Origin: Gnetum montanum
Lineage: Eukaryota; Streptophyta; Gnetopsida; Gnetales; Gnetaceae
Direction of reading: 5' to 3'
NCBI GenBank assembly: GCA_015680685.1
Contig: MNCI01011128.1
Coordinates: 716,308-780,307 of the forward strand
Length of the DNA stretch: 64,000 bases
The notes under the pieces were generated by a model, which had not been told where the DNA came from, did not search any database, and saw nothing but the letters and a program-made list of their open reading frames with translations. Every line of letters starts with the position of its first letter. The stretch's first letter is position 1. Positions 22,500 to 34,438 of this stretch are shown here, in pieces. Made by a program: the position numbers and the translations under genes.

Positions 22500-24000
22500 A
22501 TCCATAAAGCGTTTGGCTTGATGAAGAAACTATTGTTTCTTCCTATAGTCCAACTCTTGTGGCATCTCCTTAGTGAGAAAATAATTGAGGATGGCATTGT
22601 ACCAGTTAGGTTCAGTGGGCACTTATTCATTTATAGCACTAGAAAAGAGGAGCTCATTAGGAAATTGATTAGAAAATGGGATCTTCTTCTCTTTGTTGTC
22701 TTAGCTCAATTGAGACAAGTGGTTAGTGGCCACGTTCTTAGTTCCCTTTCGATCTATGATTGTAAGATTGAATTCTTGCAAGATCACAAGCCACTGTATA
22801 ACATGGGGGCCCATCGTTGATTTGTTTGTCAGGAACTAGATTGCACTATGGTGTATGTGCATGAACACCTTATACCCAAGCACACAGTGCCTAAATGTTT
22901 CCAAAGCATACACCACCACCATCAATTCTTTCTCTGTTATCATGTAATTTAATTGTGCAGCCACAATGCTTTGGCTTGTATAGTGGATGTAGTAAGGATG
23001 TTTCTGATCATCCAACTATGTAAGCATGAATCCCAAGGCATAAATTGATTTATCTATCATGATATGAAATGGTTTTGACCAATCAAGTAATCATAGAAGT
23101 GGAGTTTCTACAAGGTTCTACTTGAGTTGCTGGAATGCATTCTTGCATTACTTAGTCCAAATGAATGGATCATCCTTCTTTGTAAGCTCAACCAGCAATT
23201 TGGTGATCTTAGAGAAATTCTCTATAAAGTACTAGTAGTAGCCAGTGTGACCAAGGAATGACTAGACATCTTTGAGAGTTTTCAGTTGGCGAGTAATTCC
23301 TTGGATGATCCTTATTTTCTTAAGGTCCACCTTAATCCTTGTGATATTCTATGTCCCAAGACAATGCCTTTTTAGACCATTAGGTGGCTCTTTTTCTAAT
23401 TGAGCCAAAGGTTGACATCCACACACCTTTTCAATACTTGCTCAAGGTGGTTCAAGGCTTACTCAAATGTAGTGCCATAGGTGGAGAAGTCATCCATGAA
23501 GACTTCAACCTTGTTAACAATCTGTTATTGAAAAATGCTTAGCATAAGGCATTGGAAGTTTTCCAAGGCATTGCATAGACCAAATTTTATCTTTTTGTAT
23601 GCAAAAGCCCCCTAGGGACTTGTAAATGTGATTTTGGCCTAATCTTCAGGTGTAATTTGAATTTGGTTATAGCCATTATAACCATCCAGAAAGCTGTAAT
23701 AGTAATGCCCATAGATAGTGTCCAACACCTGATCCACAAATGGTAATGGAAAATGATTTTTGTATGCTGATATTTTTAATAGCTTGAATTCAATAAAAAT
23801 CCTTCACTTGCCGCCTTTCTTTGGCACTATCACAAGTGGGCTAACCCACTCACTATTCATAATGGGACATATGAACCCCACCTTGAGGAGTTATTCAATC
23901 TCCTCCTTGATGATCTGCAGTAATTTGGGGTTCAACCATCATTACGGCTACCTCTTTGGTTTTGTGAAGACATTTGTATAGATGTAGTGCTAGCATAATC
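22500..24000 (-). pseudogene. Element II reverse transcriptase and RNase H
   Basis: From the - strand, about 23870: GFICPIMNSEWVSPLVIVPKK, then SFLDGYNGYNQI, then the active site FMDDFSTYG (FMDD at 23489-23500, intact). The RNase H part lies at 22700-23000. Stops interrupt the frame. Order and motifs are those of Ty3/gypsy pol. Compare the inactive IMDN in element III. Confidence 0.85.
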
Positions 24001-25000
24001 ATGAATCAATTCTAGTTAGTTCATGATATGACCAAGAAAATTTTGTTGGCCATTTTTGACCACCTTCAATAGCTTCTCTTTTTGTTTAGGATCAAGATTG
24101 ATATTGATTATAACTAGCTTGCCATTCATTATGAAAGCATATTCCATTCCAAATGGTAGAGTTTTCGACTCTAGGGGCTCCTATTTAAGGCTCTTAGGGA
24201 TTTTCAACCCTCCCCAATAAGTGTCATCAGGTATGTCAGAGAGTTGGTGATGAATTTGCTCCATTGCATCCATGCCTTTGAAGTAGGAACTCACCAATCT
24301 CTTAGTTGGTTTCATGCATATTGTTGAAATGCTACCAAGATCAATTGTTAGCCACTAGATGCTCTCCTATTTTTTGGCTATTGTGTACATGCACCTTTGA
24401 ATTTTTGACACATCTGCACATTGCCTGCATGCTGTGATGGATTTAATTTTTATGGACCATAATTTCTACACATAGTTGCACCTTGTGTCATTGTATGCAA
24501 TGCATGGAACATGCTTCTTCTCTATCTTTCCAAATTCATTTTCCTTGTAAATCTCCAAGGAGAGGTTTTTGATTCCTAGTCGTGCATCAATGGTGCTAAC
24601 CAAGCCCTTCACATGATGATTGGGAAGTTTCCCTTATAGTTATTAACATAGATTATGAGGAAGTTAGCAAGATAAGATCACTTACAAATAGTGGTTACAA
24701 TATCCTTTTCTAATCCCAAGGGGATAGTGATGGACTGATATGCTAACTCAAGACAAATGTTTCTCTTCTTAAGTGGAGGTAGGTTCTAGGATTTGTACAT
24801 CTCATGAGAAATCAGATTTACACTAGAACCTAAGTCCAAAAGAGCCTTGCAAGGCTCATTCCTAGTGATTTACAAGTAGATAAGAAGACTTCCAAGATCA
24901 AATCTTTTCTTGAAGAGGTGGCCACCCTTAATCCAATTGATTACCAACATGGGTCAAGATGATAGTATGAACTTTGGGAGGCATTTGGTTTGAAGGAGAC
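24001..25000 (-). pseudogene. Element II protease and protease-RT linker
   Basis: Lies between gag and RT. The - strand shows linker features before RT (LVSSYFKGMDAMEQIHHQLS and AFIMNGKLVIININLD). The protease itself is hard to read through the decay and is assigned by position and collinearity with elements III and V. Confidence 0.5.
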
Positions 25001-27560
25001 TCAAAAGATGTGGATGCTAAGGATTAGGGAAAAGCAGGGATATTGGTAGGATTGTTGGTTTGGAAGAATGATATTTTTTGGGATTTTTTTTCCAAACCAC
25101 TCTGTTGAGGAGCTAGCTATAAGTTAATAGCCCTTATGACATTACATTGCAGCTAGGCTAGAATTTCATCATGCGTTGATGGATTAGGTGGTAATTGAGT
25201 TGAGGGTAGAGGGACATGTGTAGAAGGAGGAGGAGGGTAATGAGGAAATGGGGATTCCCATCTTGAAGATTAGGCTTTATAGCATTCAGGCAGGTCATAA
25301 TGATGCTAAAATGAAGCATGATTGGAAAAGTCATGTGGAGAAATGGATTGCTAAACATAGTACCCATATGAATTAGGGTGTCTGTAGGGGTACTATTGCC
25401 TTGGTGGTTTCATCCCCCATAACTTTGATGGTACTGCTCATAAAGTTGTGGTGGAGCTCCACTTGGATAATAGGCTTGTTGTTGGTGGAACTACCTGGGG
25501 TTGCCTTGAGGATAAGGTAATCTTCTAGGTGCTTGCCTTCTTGCCAGTCTAGAATTTAGAGCATACACCCCATATTCATACAAGTGTGACACAATGGAAT
25601 AACATTCTTTAGGATGTTCTTATTGGTATATGTCACATCCACCATCATCATCTATTTTAGATTCCACAACCTTCTCTACTGTAGCAACCTTACCCTTATC
25701 CCTTTGGTGGGCACATTTAGCGTCCTTCCTTCTCCTGCAATCATGATCACTACCTTTATCTTTGGATTCCTCTACTATTTTCAAAGTAGTTTGGGACTTT
25801 TCATCCAAAGAGTTTCACATTTTATCTACCTTGGCCAAAATTTTAGAAATAGACTTTTGAATCAGTAAGGTCTTTTGTTGTACCATCTCATCAACTAGTG
25901 CCTCCTCCTCATTGTCACAAAATTAGGCTTCCCTTTTATTAATGGAAGGATTCTAGTTGTACTCCTCTACACTTTTCCTTTTTCTAAACTTTCCTTATTC
26001 TTTGGAAACCTACTCTATCATCCTTTGAATTTGATGAGCTCTAAGTTTTGAAAGTCTCCTTTTGGGAATAGACCGTAAGAGTTCTCCTCAGTTCTATTCA
26101 GAGCCCATATATGATATGGCAGAGCTGCTTCCTTGGAGAACAACCATGGTTAGGACATCTATGCAAGAGAGTATAGTAGCTACCCATGGCTATGTACATG
26201 GGTTTACATGTATCCTATTTTCAACCTTGAATCTACTTTCTCAAGTTGGACACTAGGGAGTACGTTTGATACTTGTCATTAAAGAGCTCAAGAATCATAT
26301 TTCATTTGTAGATTGATTTTGGCACCAGTACCAACTTTTAGCTTCTTTGATGAGTATCCTTTGGAACAACTTTAATTTTTATCATTCATTCTCCATGTTC
26401 TCTAGGGCACAAGCATCGTGAAAGGCTTGAAGATGATTCTACAGATCTAAGTTGTATTCCCCTTCAAACTTGGGGATATTATTCATATCCAACTTTTTGA
26501 TTCAGCTGTCTTTCACATGCCTTGTTGGGATCCTCATGGCCTTTGCAATGTTCAACATATTTATTGTTACAAGTAAAGGATCATCATAGCCATATTCTTT
26601 GTGATGGACATGATGTTTATGATGCCCCCTACTATCCCTTCTTTCATGGTGGTGGGCCTCCCTTTAATGCCCATGTCCTTGGTCTCTATTGGTCTAGTGT
26701 GTCCTACAATCATCTTTGTCCCACTGGTCACCTTCATCACCATCATGTCCTTTACAGATTTAGTTAGAGCTAGAGAAGGAAGAAGAGGATGATGAAGGTG
26801 AAGAGGAAGGAGGTCTAGCACCTCTAAGGTGTCCACCACCACCTCCTCTTTGGTCATGACCATGATCATTATGTTTATCATCATTTTGAAACCTATTTTG
26901 ATTTCTACCTTAACTCCCACCTTTGGATCCCCCATGATCATGGGATCCATTCTTCCCCAAATTAGGATTGTTGATAGTGGAATGCAAGTTCTAGTTTGGG
27001 TTGCCCTCATCAAAGACAAGGGGAAGAGAGTTAGTGAATTAAGAACCTCTAGAAAAGAGACATCTTTCTAGCCTAAAAGGAGCAAGGGGTTATTAAACTA
27101 TTTTTCCTTCAATGCTTCATAGTGCATCTCCCATTGCCAGTCCTTTTTGTGTTGTGCTTTAGTGGGACAATAGTCCCAATAGTTCTGGTCTTGCACAACA
27201 TATTCAACATTGAGCCCTTGGATGCCCAACCTCATAAGAGTTTGGAGTAGCATCATAGAAATTGATTGATTGAGTGGTAATATAATGTTGTCCTTCATGT
27301 TCCTCCACTGTAATTATTTATCCTAATGTAAGATGAGGTGAATTCTAGAACATACTCATTGAGATGAGTGTATACCACTTTGCATTGTTAGGGCATCGAC
27401 GAATTTGTCCTCCCAAGTCTTTGTTGATTAGATGTATGCGTGAGTGGCGAGAGAGAATCCACCCTATGAGAGGAAGAAATTTTAGATTAAAAGAAAAAAT
27501 TAGTGTGATTTTACTATTATTATTACTTTGAATGATTGCTACTTTAAGGTTCATTATAAT
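25001..27560 (-). pseudogene. Element II gag
   Basis: The N-terminal domain (27098-27298) reads SMMLLQTLMRLGIQGLNVEY then QNYWDYCPTK and QHKKDWQWEMHYEAL, a pattern shared with element III (28570-28850) and, more distantly, elements IV and V. A His/Met-rich middle (26567-27019) and a charged helical part near 25620-25950 follow. The zinc-knuckle region is degraded. Many stops. The start was probably near 27554. Confidence 0.65.
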
Positions 27561-27604
27561 GATTTTTCATAATTTCACTAGATAGCACATGTAGCTAACT
27601 AAAG

Positions 27605-27622
27605 TCCTCAGCAATGATGCCA
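27605..27622 (-). promoter_or_regulatory. Primer binding site of element II, decayed tRNA-Asp type
   Basis: TGGCATCATTGCTGAGGA on the - strand, one base inside the 5' LTR. Against the tRNA-Asp complement used by Athila-type elements it has five differences, all transitions. Confidence 0.75.
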
Positions 27623-27623
27623 A

Positions 27624-28498
27624 TGATGAACAACGAGTATACCCTATGTCCAACCATATGAATCACTAGCATCCACTAAGTGATATAATCAAATTTAGTA
27701 GACTTGAGCTCTCTAAGTACACTAGGTTCTAGGAGATGAATTTAACCATTGCAATCATTGTCTTCTCAGTTCCACTTATGGAGTACAAGTGTATGGTTAA
27801 GGGTAACTAAGGCATATAATTTTTATCATTTTATGCTTTATGATTTAATTCATCTAAGAACAAGAATAAAGTATTCAAATGATTAATTAATCTAATAACT
27901 AGCTAATATTTAACTAATCCTAACACAAGGATTCATTCCCACTTTCTATACACATCCTGAACATGTTATAGCACTACTAGGTTACCAAGTGTTAAGTGCT
28001 ATTGGGATTTCCAAGTGTTAAACATATGCTCAAAGTGGTCGTACAAACGTTTGCTATTTAATTGATATTAATGAATTTGTTAAAATTCATTAAACTAAAG
28101 TTCATTTATAATAAATGCATTAAAGAAAACATTAATCTATTCTAAGTGTTGCAAGGTTTGATTAGAAAAGCTCGTCATTATTGTCATTTACATTGAGGTG
28201 CTTAGGTACATCAGTGCTCAAATAAAGATCTCTATACTCTTTGACTCCTACTATAGGCACTTAGAAAATATTCTAACTTTTGGAAGGAAAAATACCAAGA
28301 TCTTTGCTACAACTAATGGAAAGATTGTCAGAAATGCGGTAGGTAGATGCACATTTATAGGCAAAAATAAGATGCCACGTTGATGGGTACTCATTAGCAT
28401 GGCAAACCCTACATTAATAGGATCACGTTGACAAGATCCCATCAATAGGATCACATCTAAGGGATGCCATCGACATGGTGCAATGACATTATTCATCA
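27624..28498 (-). repeat. 5' LTR of element II
   Basis: Pair of 6999-7863. On the - strand it begins TGATGAATAATGTC and ends GTTCATCA. TATAAA box on the - strand near 28355 (CCTATAAATG). Confidence 0.85.
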
Positions 28499-28503
28499 CC
28501 ATC
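28499..28503. repeat. Target site duplication CCATC (right copy) of element II
   Basis: Matches 6994-6998 exactly. Confidence 0.85.
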
Positions 28504-29138
28504 ACCAAGGTTGTCCAAAGTTTATTGCAACTATTGGGTAAGGATCTCCCATCAAAGAAAGGGGGAGAGTCTATGTATTGGAAAGCATCTGAAAAGAAGT
28601 CCTCTTCTTCCTTTTGTTGCTAGAATAATTGGGTAGGGAAGCTCCTACCTTTTGAAGCCTCATAGCATGCTTCTATTTATCAATCCTTTCTTCATTGGAT
28701 ATCAGTGGGATGGTAATCCCTATAAAGGTGATCCTCAACTTCATATTTTGTATTAAGTTTAGTGATGCCATACTAGATCAAATTAGTCATCAACATTGTA
28801 GGAACTAATTGGTTAGGAGGCCACATGATGTTTCTATCCATATTCCTCCATCACAGCTGTTCATCTTAATGTAGGACAAAGGTGAAGTCTGGAGTGTAAG
28901 GACTAGGATAGGTGTAGATAACATAGAATGTTTGGGGCATATGTGTCTTAGGAACCTCTTATCTCTAATTGGTTTTGCTAGTAGGTGCTAGAGATTAGTT
29001 CCTATGAGAAGAAGCCATATTAATTTTCATTACAAATTAGACAATGTATTTTTTTCTTACATTCTTGAATGATTAGTTGTCTAATGGTCTTTATAAGATT
29101 TACTATCTTTTCTACTTAGTGCACTTAGCTAGACTAAA
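28499..29138 (-). pseudogene. Element III gag, N-terminal part
   Basis: A start near 29031 gives MASSHRN on the - strand. The region 28570-28870 matches the element II gag N-terminus at 27060-27320 (same QNYW...-type landmarks, CCTCCA..G.AATTATT-like end). The frame continues at 6998 after removal of element II. Confidence 0.6.
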
Positions 29139-29158
29139 TCCCATGGCAATGACACTAA
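29139..29158 (-). promoter_or_regulatory. Primer binding site of element III, decayed
   Basis: On the - strand TTAGTGTCATTGCCATGGGA, adjacent to the LTR end. It resembles the tRNA-Asp complement with transitions and one inserted base. Confidence 0.55.
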
Positions 29159-30001
29159 TGATGAGTAGTAAGTAGTTCCTCTGCTAAACTAGATAAATCA
29201 CAAGCATTCACTGGTGATTTGGTTCAATTTTATGGACTTAGCACTTAAGTGTACTGATAGACAAAGATAGTGACTTAAGGAAATATGATCGTTATCTTCT
29301 TAGCTCTCAGTTATGTAAGCTCATTTGTATGATTAATTTTGAGACAAGGCATATGATATTTATTTATATTTTACATTTTTATTTATTTAATCTAAGTATT
29401 GAAGTAAAAATGATTAATTGAAAAATTAGCAACTTAACTATTGAATGATTCTTAAGCTAACTAGCCTAACATAAGCATCTAAATTCACTTTTCATACACA
29501 TCTTAAACTCATCTTAATGCTACTAGGTTACCAAGTGTCTATTGTTGGGCATACCAAATAGCCACTATTGGGATTACTAAGCATTAAATAGTATGTTTGA
29601 AGTGGTCATACTTATGTGTTCATTATTAAGTGCATTAATTAACTAAGAACAAGAATGTAAATTGTATGAATCATAAAGTGCATAAAATAACATTATGTGT
29701 TCTATACTATGTACTGGAAGGAGTGTCAAGAATCTTATCTTTATTATTGTCACATCAATGTGTCCAAGTACAATGATGCTCGAATAAAGATTCATACAAT
29801 CCTTTGAAGTTCTACTATGCACATAGAAAATATTCTATCTCTAGTGGAAGAAAACTACAAGAACGTATTTACTCTAATGACATAATGTGCCATAAATGTA
29901 GTGGGTATACACATTTATATAGGCATGACATGATATTATGTTGATGCATCTTCTCATGCATCAATGAGGTTGCATTGATGTAGCTAGTTAATGATTCATC
30001 A
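29159..30001 (-). repeat. 5' LTR of element III
   Basis: TGATGAGTAG at the left end and ATTCATCA at the right end, 843 bp. The - strand has a TATATAAATG box near 29910. Directly right of it the sequence switches to the + strand ORF2 of element B, so III inserted there. The other LTR of III is not in the window. Confidence 0.8.
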
Positions 30002-31041
30002 GAAGCCTTGACATTCAACACCAATAAGGATTTGGCTCATGTTCGTAAAGAGAACTTGGCTCTCACCAAGAATACTCATTACCTACGCAATGTTGAATAA
30101 TAGAAATATCAAATGGTTGAATTCATTCTATAACAATAGAAGTAACTAGAGAAGGTGAAACTTAACTTGAGGAGGTTGGCAGTAGAGAATAGAAATCTCT
30201 TAATGGAGGAAGTTCAAGCACTTTACCAGAAAATGGTCATTGAGATAGATGCTTGGAAGAACAAGGCCCTAAAATTTGAATAGATCATGAACCATTAGAG
30301 CAACTAGGTTGGGCTCCTCAAAGAGGTGAATGAAATAGAGATATAGTTGGCTAAGGTGAAGATGAACAAGGCCCTCTAGCAACTCCAACAAAGAGGCAAT
30401 GTGTGGAAGCCAGTCTTTGATGGCTTAAATGCATACAACAAGGAAAAAATCCATCTAAAGAAGTTGTAGATTAAGGAGATGATGAAGTATATGAAGCTTT
30501 CCAACCTTCATTATGCAAATTTGGCTATGCTAATCATAGGAAGACCAAGGATAAAGTTAGAGAAGAAGTTGACCAATTCTTACCTCTTGTATAAGGTAGA
30601 ATTCAAGCACTATAATAGTAGTTGGAGACAAAAAATATGGAGCTTAAAGTTCTTAGAAATAGATTCATTGACTAATGATTTGTTTTTGAGAACCTAAAAA
30701 GAAGGATGAATGACTATCATGAGTTGTAAAATCTAGTCAAGATATTTGATATCAAATGTAAATAATTCATAGCATGATTTATCAATGCCAAGGAGATGTT
30801 TCCCACCATGCCATGTTCATGGATAATCCTTGTACCACCCCACATTAGCAAAGCCATGTGGACTACGTATGATTCATGTAGCAAGGAAGAGAAGATAAAA
30901 GCATTACTTAATGCTTTCACACTTCCACCAGTAGTGGTAGTAGCATCTGAATAGCCTTAGCTAACTTCAGTGCCATGAGTGTTGGATCTTGGTGAAGGAC
31001 CTTCAATGCCTTAGGAGACTCCACCTCTTGGCACTATTTGA
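30002..31041 (+). pseudogene. Element B ORF2, C-terminal part
   Basis: Collinear with 1-1091. Landmarks in order: Lys/Glu helices, YMKLSNLHYANLAMLIIGRP (near 30490-30550), a SYLLYKVEFKHYN segment, then an aromatic/Met-rich segment and a tail ending PPLGTI before TGA (31039-31041). Most interior stops are TAG. The N-terminal part is cut off by element III. Confidence 0.7.
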
Positions 31042-31400
31042 AAATTTTCCTTATCTTCAGCAATCTACAGGAACCTACAAAAATTTTTGTAAGAGTGTCC
31101 AATTTTATTGTCATGGACATCAATTTTGTAATCTTGTACAATATGACACTTAGAGTCAATGAGTCAGTCAGTTAGTCTATTATCATTTAGTTGGTCAATT
31201 CCATACTTTCCTAATTTTGTAAGAAGCTCGATCCTACTTTTTTTCATTTGAGGATGAGTTTTTGGTTAGTTTTTGGGGTATGATGAAGCATAGTTTGAAT
31301 GGTTGCATTGATGGGCATGTATCAACACACCCTCATTCATGTATCCTCATCGATGTAGCTCTCATTTGGCATTGCTATTTTGTAGTTCCTTAGGCATAAT
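31042..31400 (+). repeat. Element B 3' UTR, polypurine tract and truncated 3' LTR
   Basis: Polypurine tract TTTTTGGGGTA ends at 31280; the LTR starts TGATGAAGCATAG at 31281. Its first roughly 100 bases resemble solo LTR S, with GATGGGCATGTATCAAC and CATCGATGTAGC matching the GATGGGGCC...CATCGACGTAGCC landmarks. Similarity is lost near 31370-31400, so the LTR is truncated. Confidence 0.65.
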
Positions 31401-32305
31401 CATTCTAAAAATATTTGATTTCTTCTCACATTAATGAGCTTATGAAATTTAAAGAAATATAAAAAAAAGATGATGCCATAGTTGTAAATGCATTGTAGGA
31501 ATTAGGGATCTTTTGGTATGTCAAAACCTTAAGGAAAATGGAGAATAAGGATGGTTGTGTGGTTGTTATGTTTATAGGGTAAGAACTTGGATTAAGACAA
31601 AAGGAGAGCTCAAAGAAGAGGGATATTTACAAAATCCCAAGGAAGCATGCAGGAGTTAAAGTGCATGGACAAGAAATGAAGACCTCAAAACTTAACTTTG
31701 GTGATTAAAGGGAAACCTTAGTATTGAAGAACTTATTGAAGAAAGACATCTCCCAGAAACAACAAATGTCTTTGATCAAGTGAAGACATCTCTCAATAGT
31801 AGTAGATGTCTTCGTTAAAGAATAGAAGGGTTAGTGAAGATGTCTTGAAAAAATAGCAGATGTATACTACCAAGAAAAAATGTCTTCCTAATGATGAAGA
31901 TGTCTTGGCTAAGTTGAAGATTGGTTAGCAAAAGACATCTCTTAGAAATAGTAGATATCTTTCTTGTGAAGAAGAAGACTGATGTAGAAAGATGTCTTAA
32001 TCTTGAAGAAGATGTCTATGGTGATTGTTAGATAGCCATTGTACAAATTTCGAGATGATTTCAAAAAGGTCTAGGCTATACGAAAACTTCATTCTCTTGG
32101 GAAATGGGAAAATGTTGAATGCATGCAAGTGTCAACATCAAGCAATGATTGTGCATATTATTTTATTGTATTTATGTGCCTCATTGTACTATCTTTTGTA
32201 TTATTATAAGAGATCTATTATGTTGCACCTTAGAGTACAAGGACCAACAAGTTAGTTGCATCCTTTCCTTATAATTCTTGTTTCTCTTTTGTTATCCTAT
32301 GGGGT
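31401..32305. other. Unassigned stretch with repeated AAGACATCT/AGATGTCTT inverted motifs
   Basis: No gene recognised. Between 31740 and 32015 the words AGACATCT and AGATGTCT occur repeatedly and face each other. A perfect 10-bp inverted repeat has arms 31782-31791 and 31804-31813 around a 12-base centre. Near-perfect relatives lie at about 31742-31773 and 31931-31962. There is no long open frame. Confidence 0.6.
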
Positions 32306-33172
32306 TGATGTGATATCGTATCTATGATATTGTGGTAACAATGTTGTAGATACAATATTGTAATCCATGCTACGTCATCATTGATACAATGTCCCAAGAT
32401 GCTTGTGGCTTTATAAATACTAATACTTGGGCACATAATCAATAACTTTTCCATACCACTCTTAACAGAACTCTTGCATTTTTTTCGTAGTTAGCAATAG
32501 AGTGAATGCCCATAGTATGATGTTTAGTAGTTGGTCAGAATCTTTGTTTGAGTGAAATGTACTTGGGCATAGTTCATGATCGGAAATAAAGATCAAGATT
32601 GGTTCTCATCATTGCAACATCTACTTAGTTTACTATTTTACTTAGAATAGTTTTCATGTTTCCTTAGCTAAATCTTTACATTTTCAAACACCTTACTTTA
32701 CTTGTTCATTAGTAAAGCAGAATGAGTACGATTGATTTCGAATGATTAAGTGCAATCATTCAGTAATCCCAGTAGTGTTATTGCTTAGTTTGCCTAGTAG
32801 CCTAATGCTTGGTAACCCAATAATGATTACATGAGCCTAAGGCTTATATAGTAAACCAAGACTAGATGCTCATCATTGTAGGCTAAAAGAGATTTACATT
32901 CTTGTCACTACTTAGAATTAGCATTTTACGTTTTTTCCATTATGTTCATACTTAGGAGTAAATTGAGCCTAACAACATCGCTTAACATATGCCTCACTAT
33001 TTTTAAAACCATACTCTTAGACTTTACTAACTCAAACTGGGAAGACAATGATCATGAACTCAATATCAATTACTAGCATAATTACATTGTCCATCTATGG
33101 ATTATAATTTGGTCATGCGCTAGCACTCATGACTTGTATGGTAGAGTGTTGGGATTGCTCCACCACTCATCA
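32306..33172 (+). repeat. 5' LTR of element IV
   Basis: Matches the 3' copy from about the ATCCATGC..TCATCATTG stretch to ACTCATCA. TATA box 32412-32419 (TATAAATA), polyadenylation signal AATAAAG near 32585. The U3 has alternating ATATCGTATC/GATATTGT dyads. Confidence 0.75.
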
Positions 33173-33173
33173 T

Positions 33174-33191
33174 TGGTGTTGTTGCCAAGGA
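33174..33191 (+). promoter_or_regulatory. Primer binding site of element IV, decayed tRNA-Asp type
   Basis: TGGTGTTGTTGCCAAGGA one base after the LTR; five differences from the tRNA-Asp complement, all C-to-T or G-to-A. Confidence 0.75.
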
Positions 33192-33427
33192 TGTATCAAT
33201 GTGTGCTAAGTAATTGATCTCATAAAGTTCATTGTATTAAGAACCATAAAGTCAATCTTCATAATCTTTAAATAATTCTAATAACACATACTTAACCAAG
33301 AATGACACTTATAACATGGCTCCAACTAAGGAAAAACTATCACCTACTAAAGAGATACAAAGGGGTAGTGACAGAAAAAATGACAATGAAGATTAGACTA
33401 TGCCTATGCAAGTAAGAATCTCATATG

Positions 33428-33432
33428 CTCAT
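33428..33432. repeat. Target duplication CTCAT (left) of solo LTR S
   Basis: CTCAT before S; CTCAC (34439-34443) after it, one mismatch. Confidence 0.7.
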
Positions 33433-34438
33433 TGATGAAGTGTCATTAAGTTGATGCGTCGATGGGGCCATGTATACGCGGTCGCATCGACGTAGCCTAC
33501 CTGCGTCGACGCGGCCCCGTTTACGCAGCCACCTATCCCGACCTATAAATAAGAGGGCCCTCTACCTCATTTAGGCATCCTTTTGTTATTTGTAGCTAGA
33601 TTCTTTCAATTTGTTTCCATAGGAGTTAGAATATTTTCCCAAGTGCATGCCCGCAGTGTGATGTTTGTAATTGTACGACACCTTTATTCGAGTGTGACAT
33701 ACTTGGACATGCACATGATCGGCCATAAAGATCGAGATTACTTCATCATTGCAGCATTCACTTAGTTTTAATTTTTTAATTATTATTGTTAGTTGTTATT
33801 ATTATTTATTCGAGTGTGACATACTTGGACATGCACATGATCGGCAATAAAGATCGAGATTACTTCATCATTACAGCATTCACTTAGTTTTAATTGTTTA
33901 ATTATTATTGTTAATTGTTATTGTTATTTATTACTTTCTTAGTTAATATTTATTGCTTTCTTAGTTAATATTTATTTATCATCATTTACTATTCCTGTTG
34001 TTAAATGCGGAATGAGTACGACTTAATCATGAGCATTTAAGTGTGACTACTTGGCAACCCAGCAGCGTACCTAGGATCTACGCTTGGTAACCCTAGTAGT
34101 AGTCGTGCATGAGATCCAAGATGTGTATGGATGATTAAGGAACAGATACTCATTGGACTTAGGCTAGCTTAGACTCATTTCCTATTTCTCATTAGTCTAA
34201 TTAATATTATCTTCCATTGTCTTTAGGAGTAGCATTAGTTTAGGATCACATCATACACCTCACTCTGGACTAAACCATACGTGACAAAGCAATACTAGTC
34301 CAGGTGGGAAGACAACGAACTACGATCAACGTGTAACTATCTAGATACCACAACTAGCCTGTCCATGGAGTTTGACAAGATCGTGAGTGAAAGCTCGTAT
34401 TCGTATGGTTGGGCGTAGGGGTACCTCGCCGCTCATCA
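33433..34438 (+). repeat. Solo LTR S (1006 bp)
   Basis: TGATGAAG...GCTCATCA with no internal region, flanked by a 5-bp duplication. It keeps CpG-rich GATGCGTCGATGGGGCC and TGCGTCGACGCGGCC segments, so it is much less deaminated than its surroundings. TATA box 33544-33551. It contains a direct duplication of 122 bp. Confidence 0.85.
33683..33930 (+). repeat. 122-bp tandem duplication within solo LTR S
   Basis: TTTATTCGAGTGTGACATAC begins at 33683 and again at 33805. Copy 1 has CCATAAAG where copy 2 has the polyadenylation signal CAATAAAG. A 22-bp TTTCTTAGTTAATATTTATT repeat follows. Confidence 0.9.

Larger units (their letters stand above)
6999..28498 (-). mobile_element. Element II: complete Athila-like LTR retrotransposon with ORF2
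   Basis: Order on the - strand: 5' LTR (28498-27624), tRNA-Asp-type primer site, gag, protease region, RT/RNase H, integrase, spacer, U3-like block, ORF2, polypurine tract, 3' LTR (7863-6999). It has perfect 5-bp target duplications and is about 12.15 kb once element Y (9341 bp plus a 5-bp duplication) is removed. All frames carry stops. It is the only element here with both pol and ORF2, and so represents the autonomous form of the family. Confidence 0.85.
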
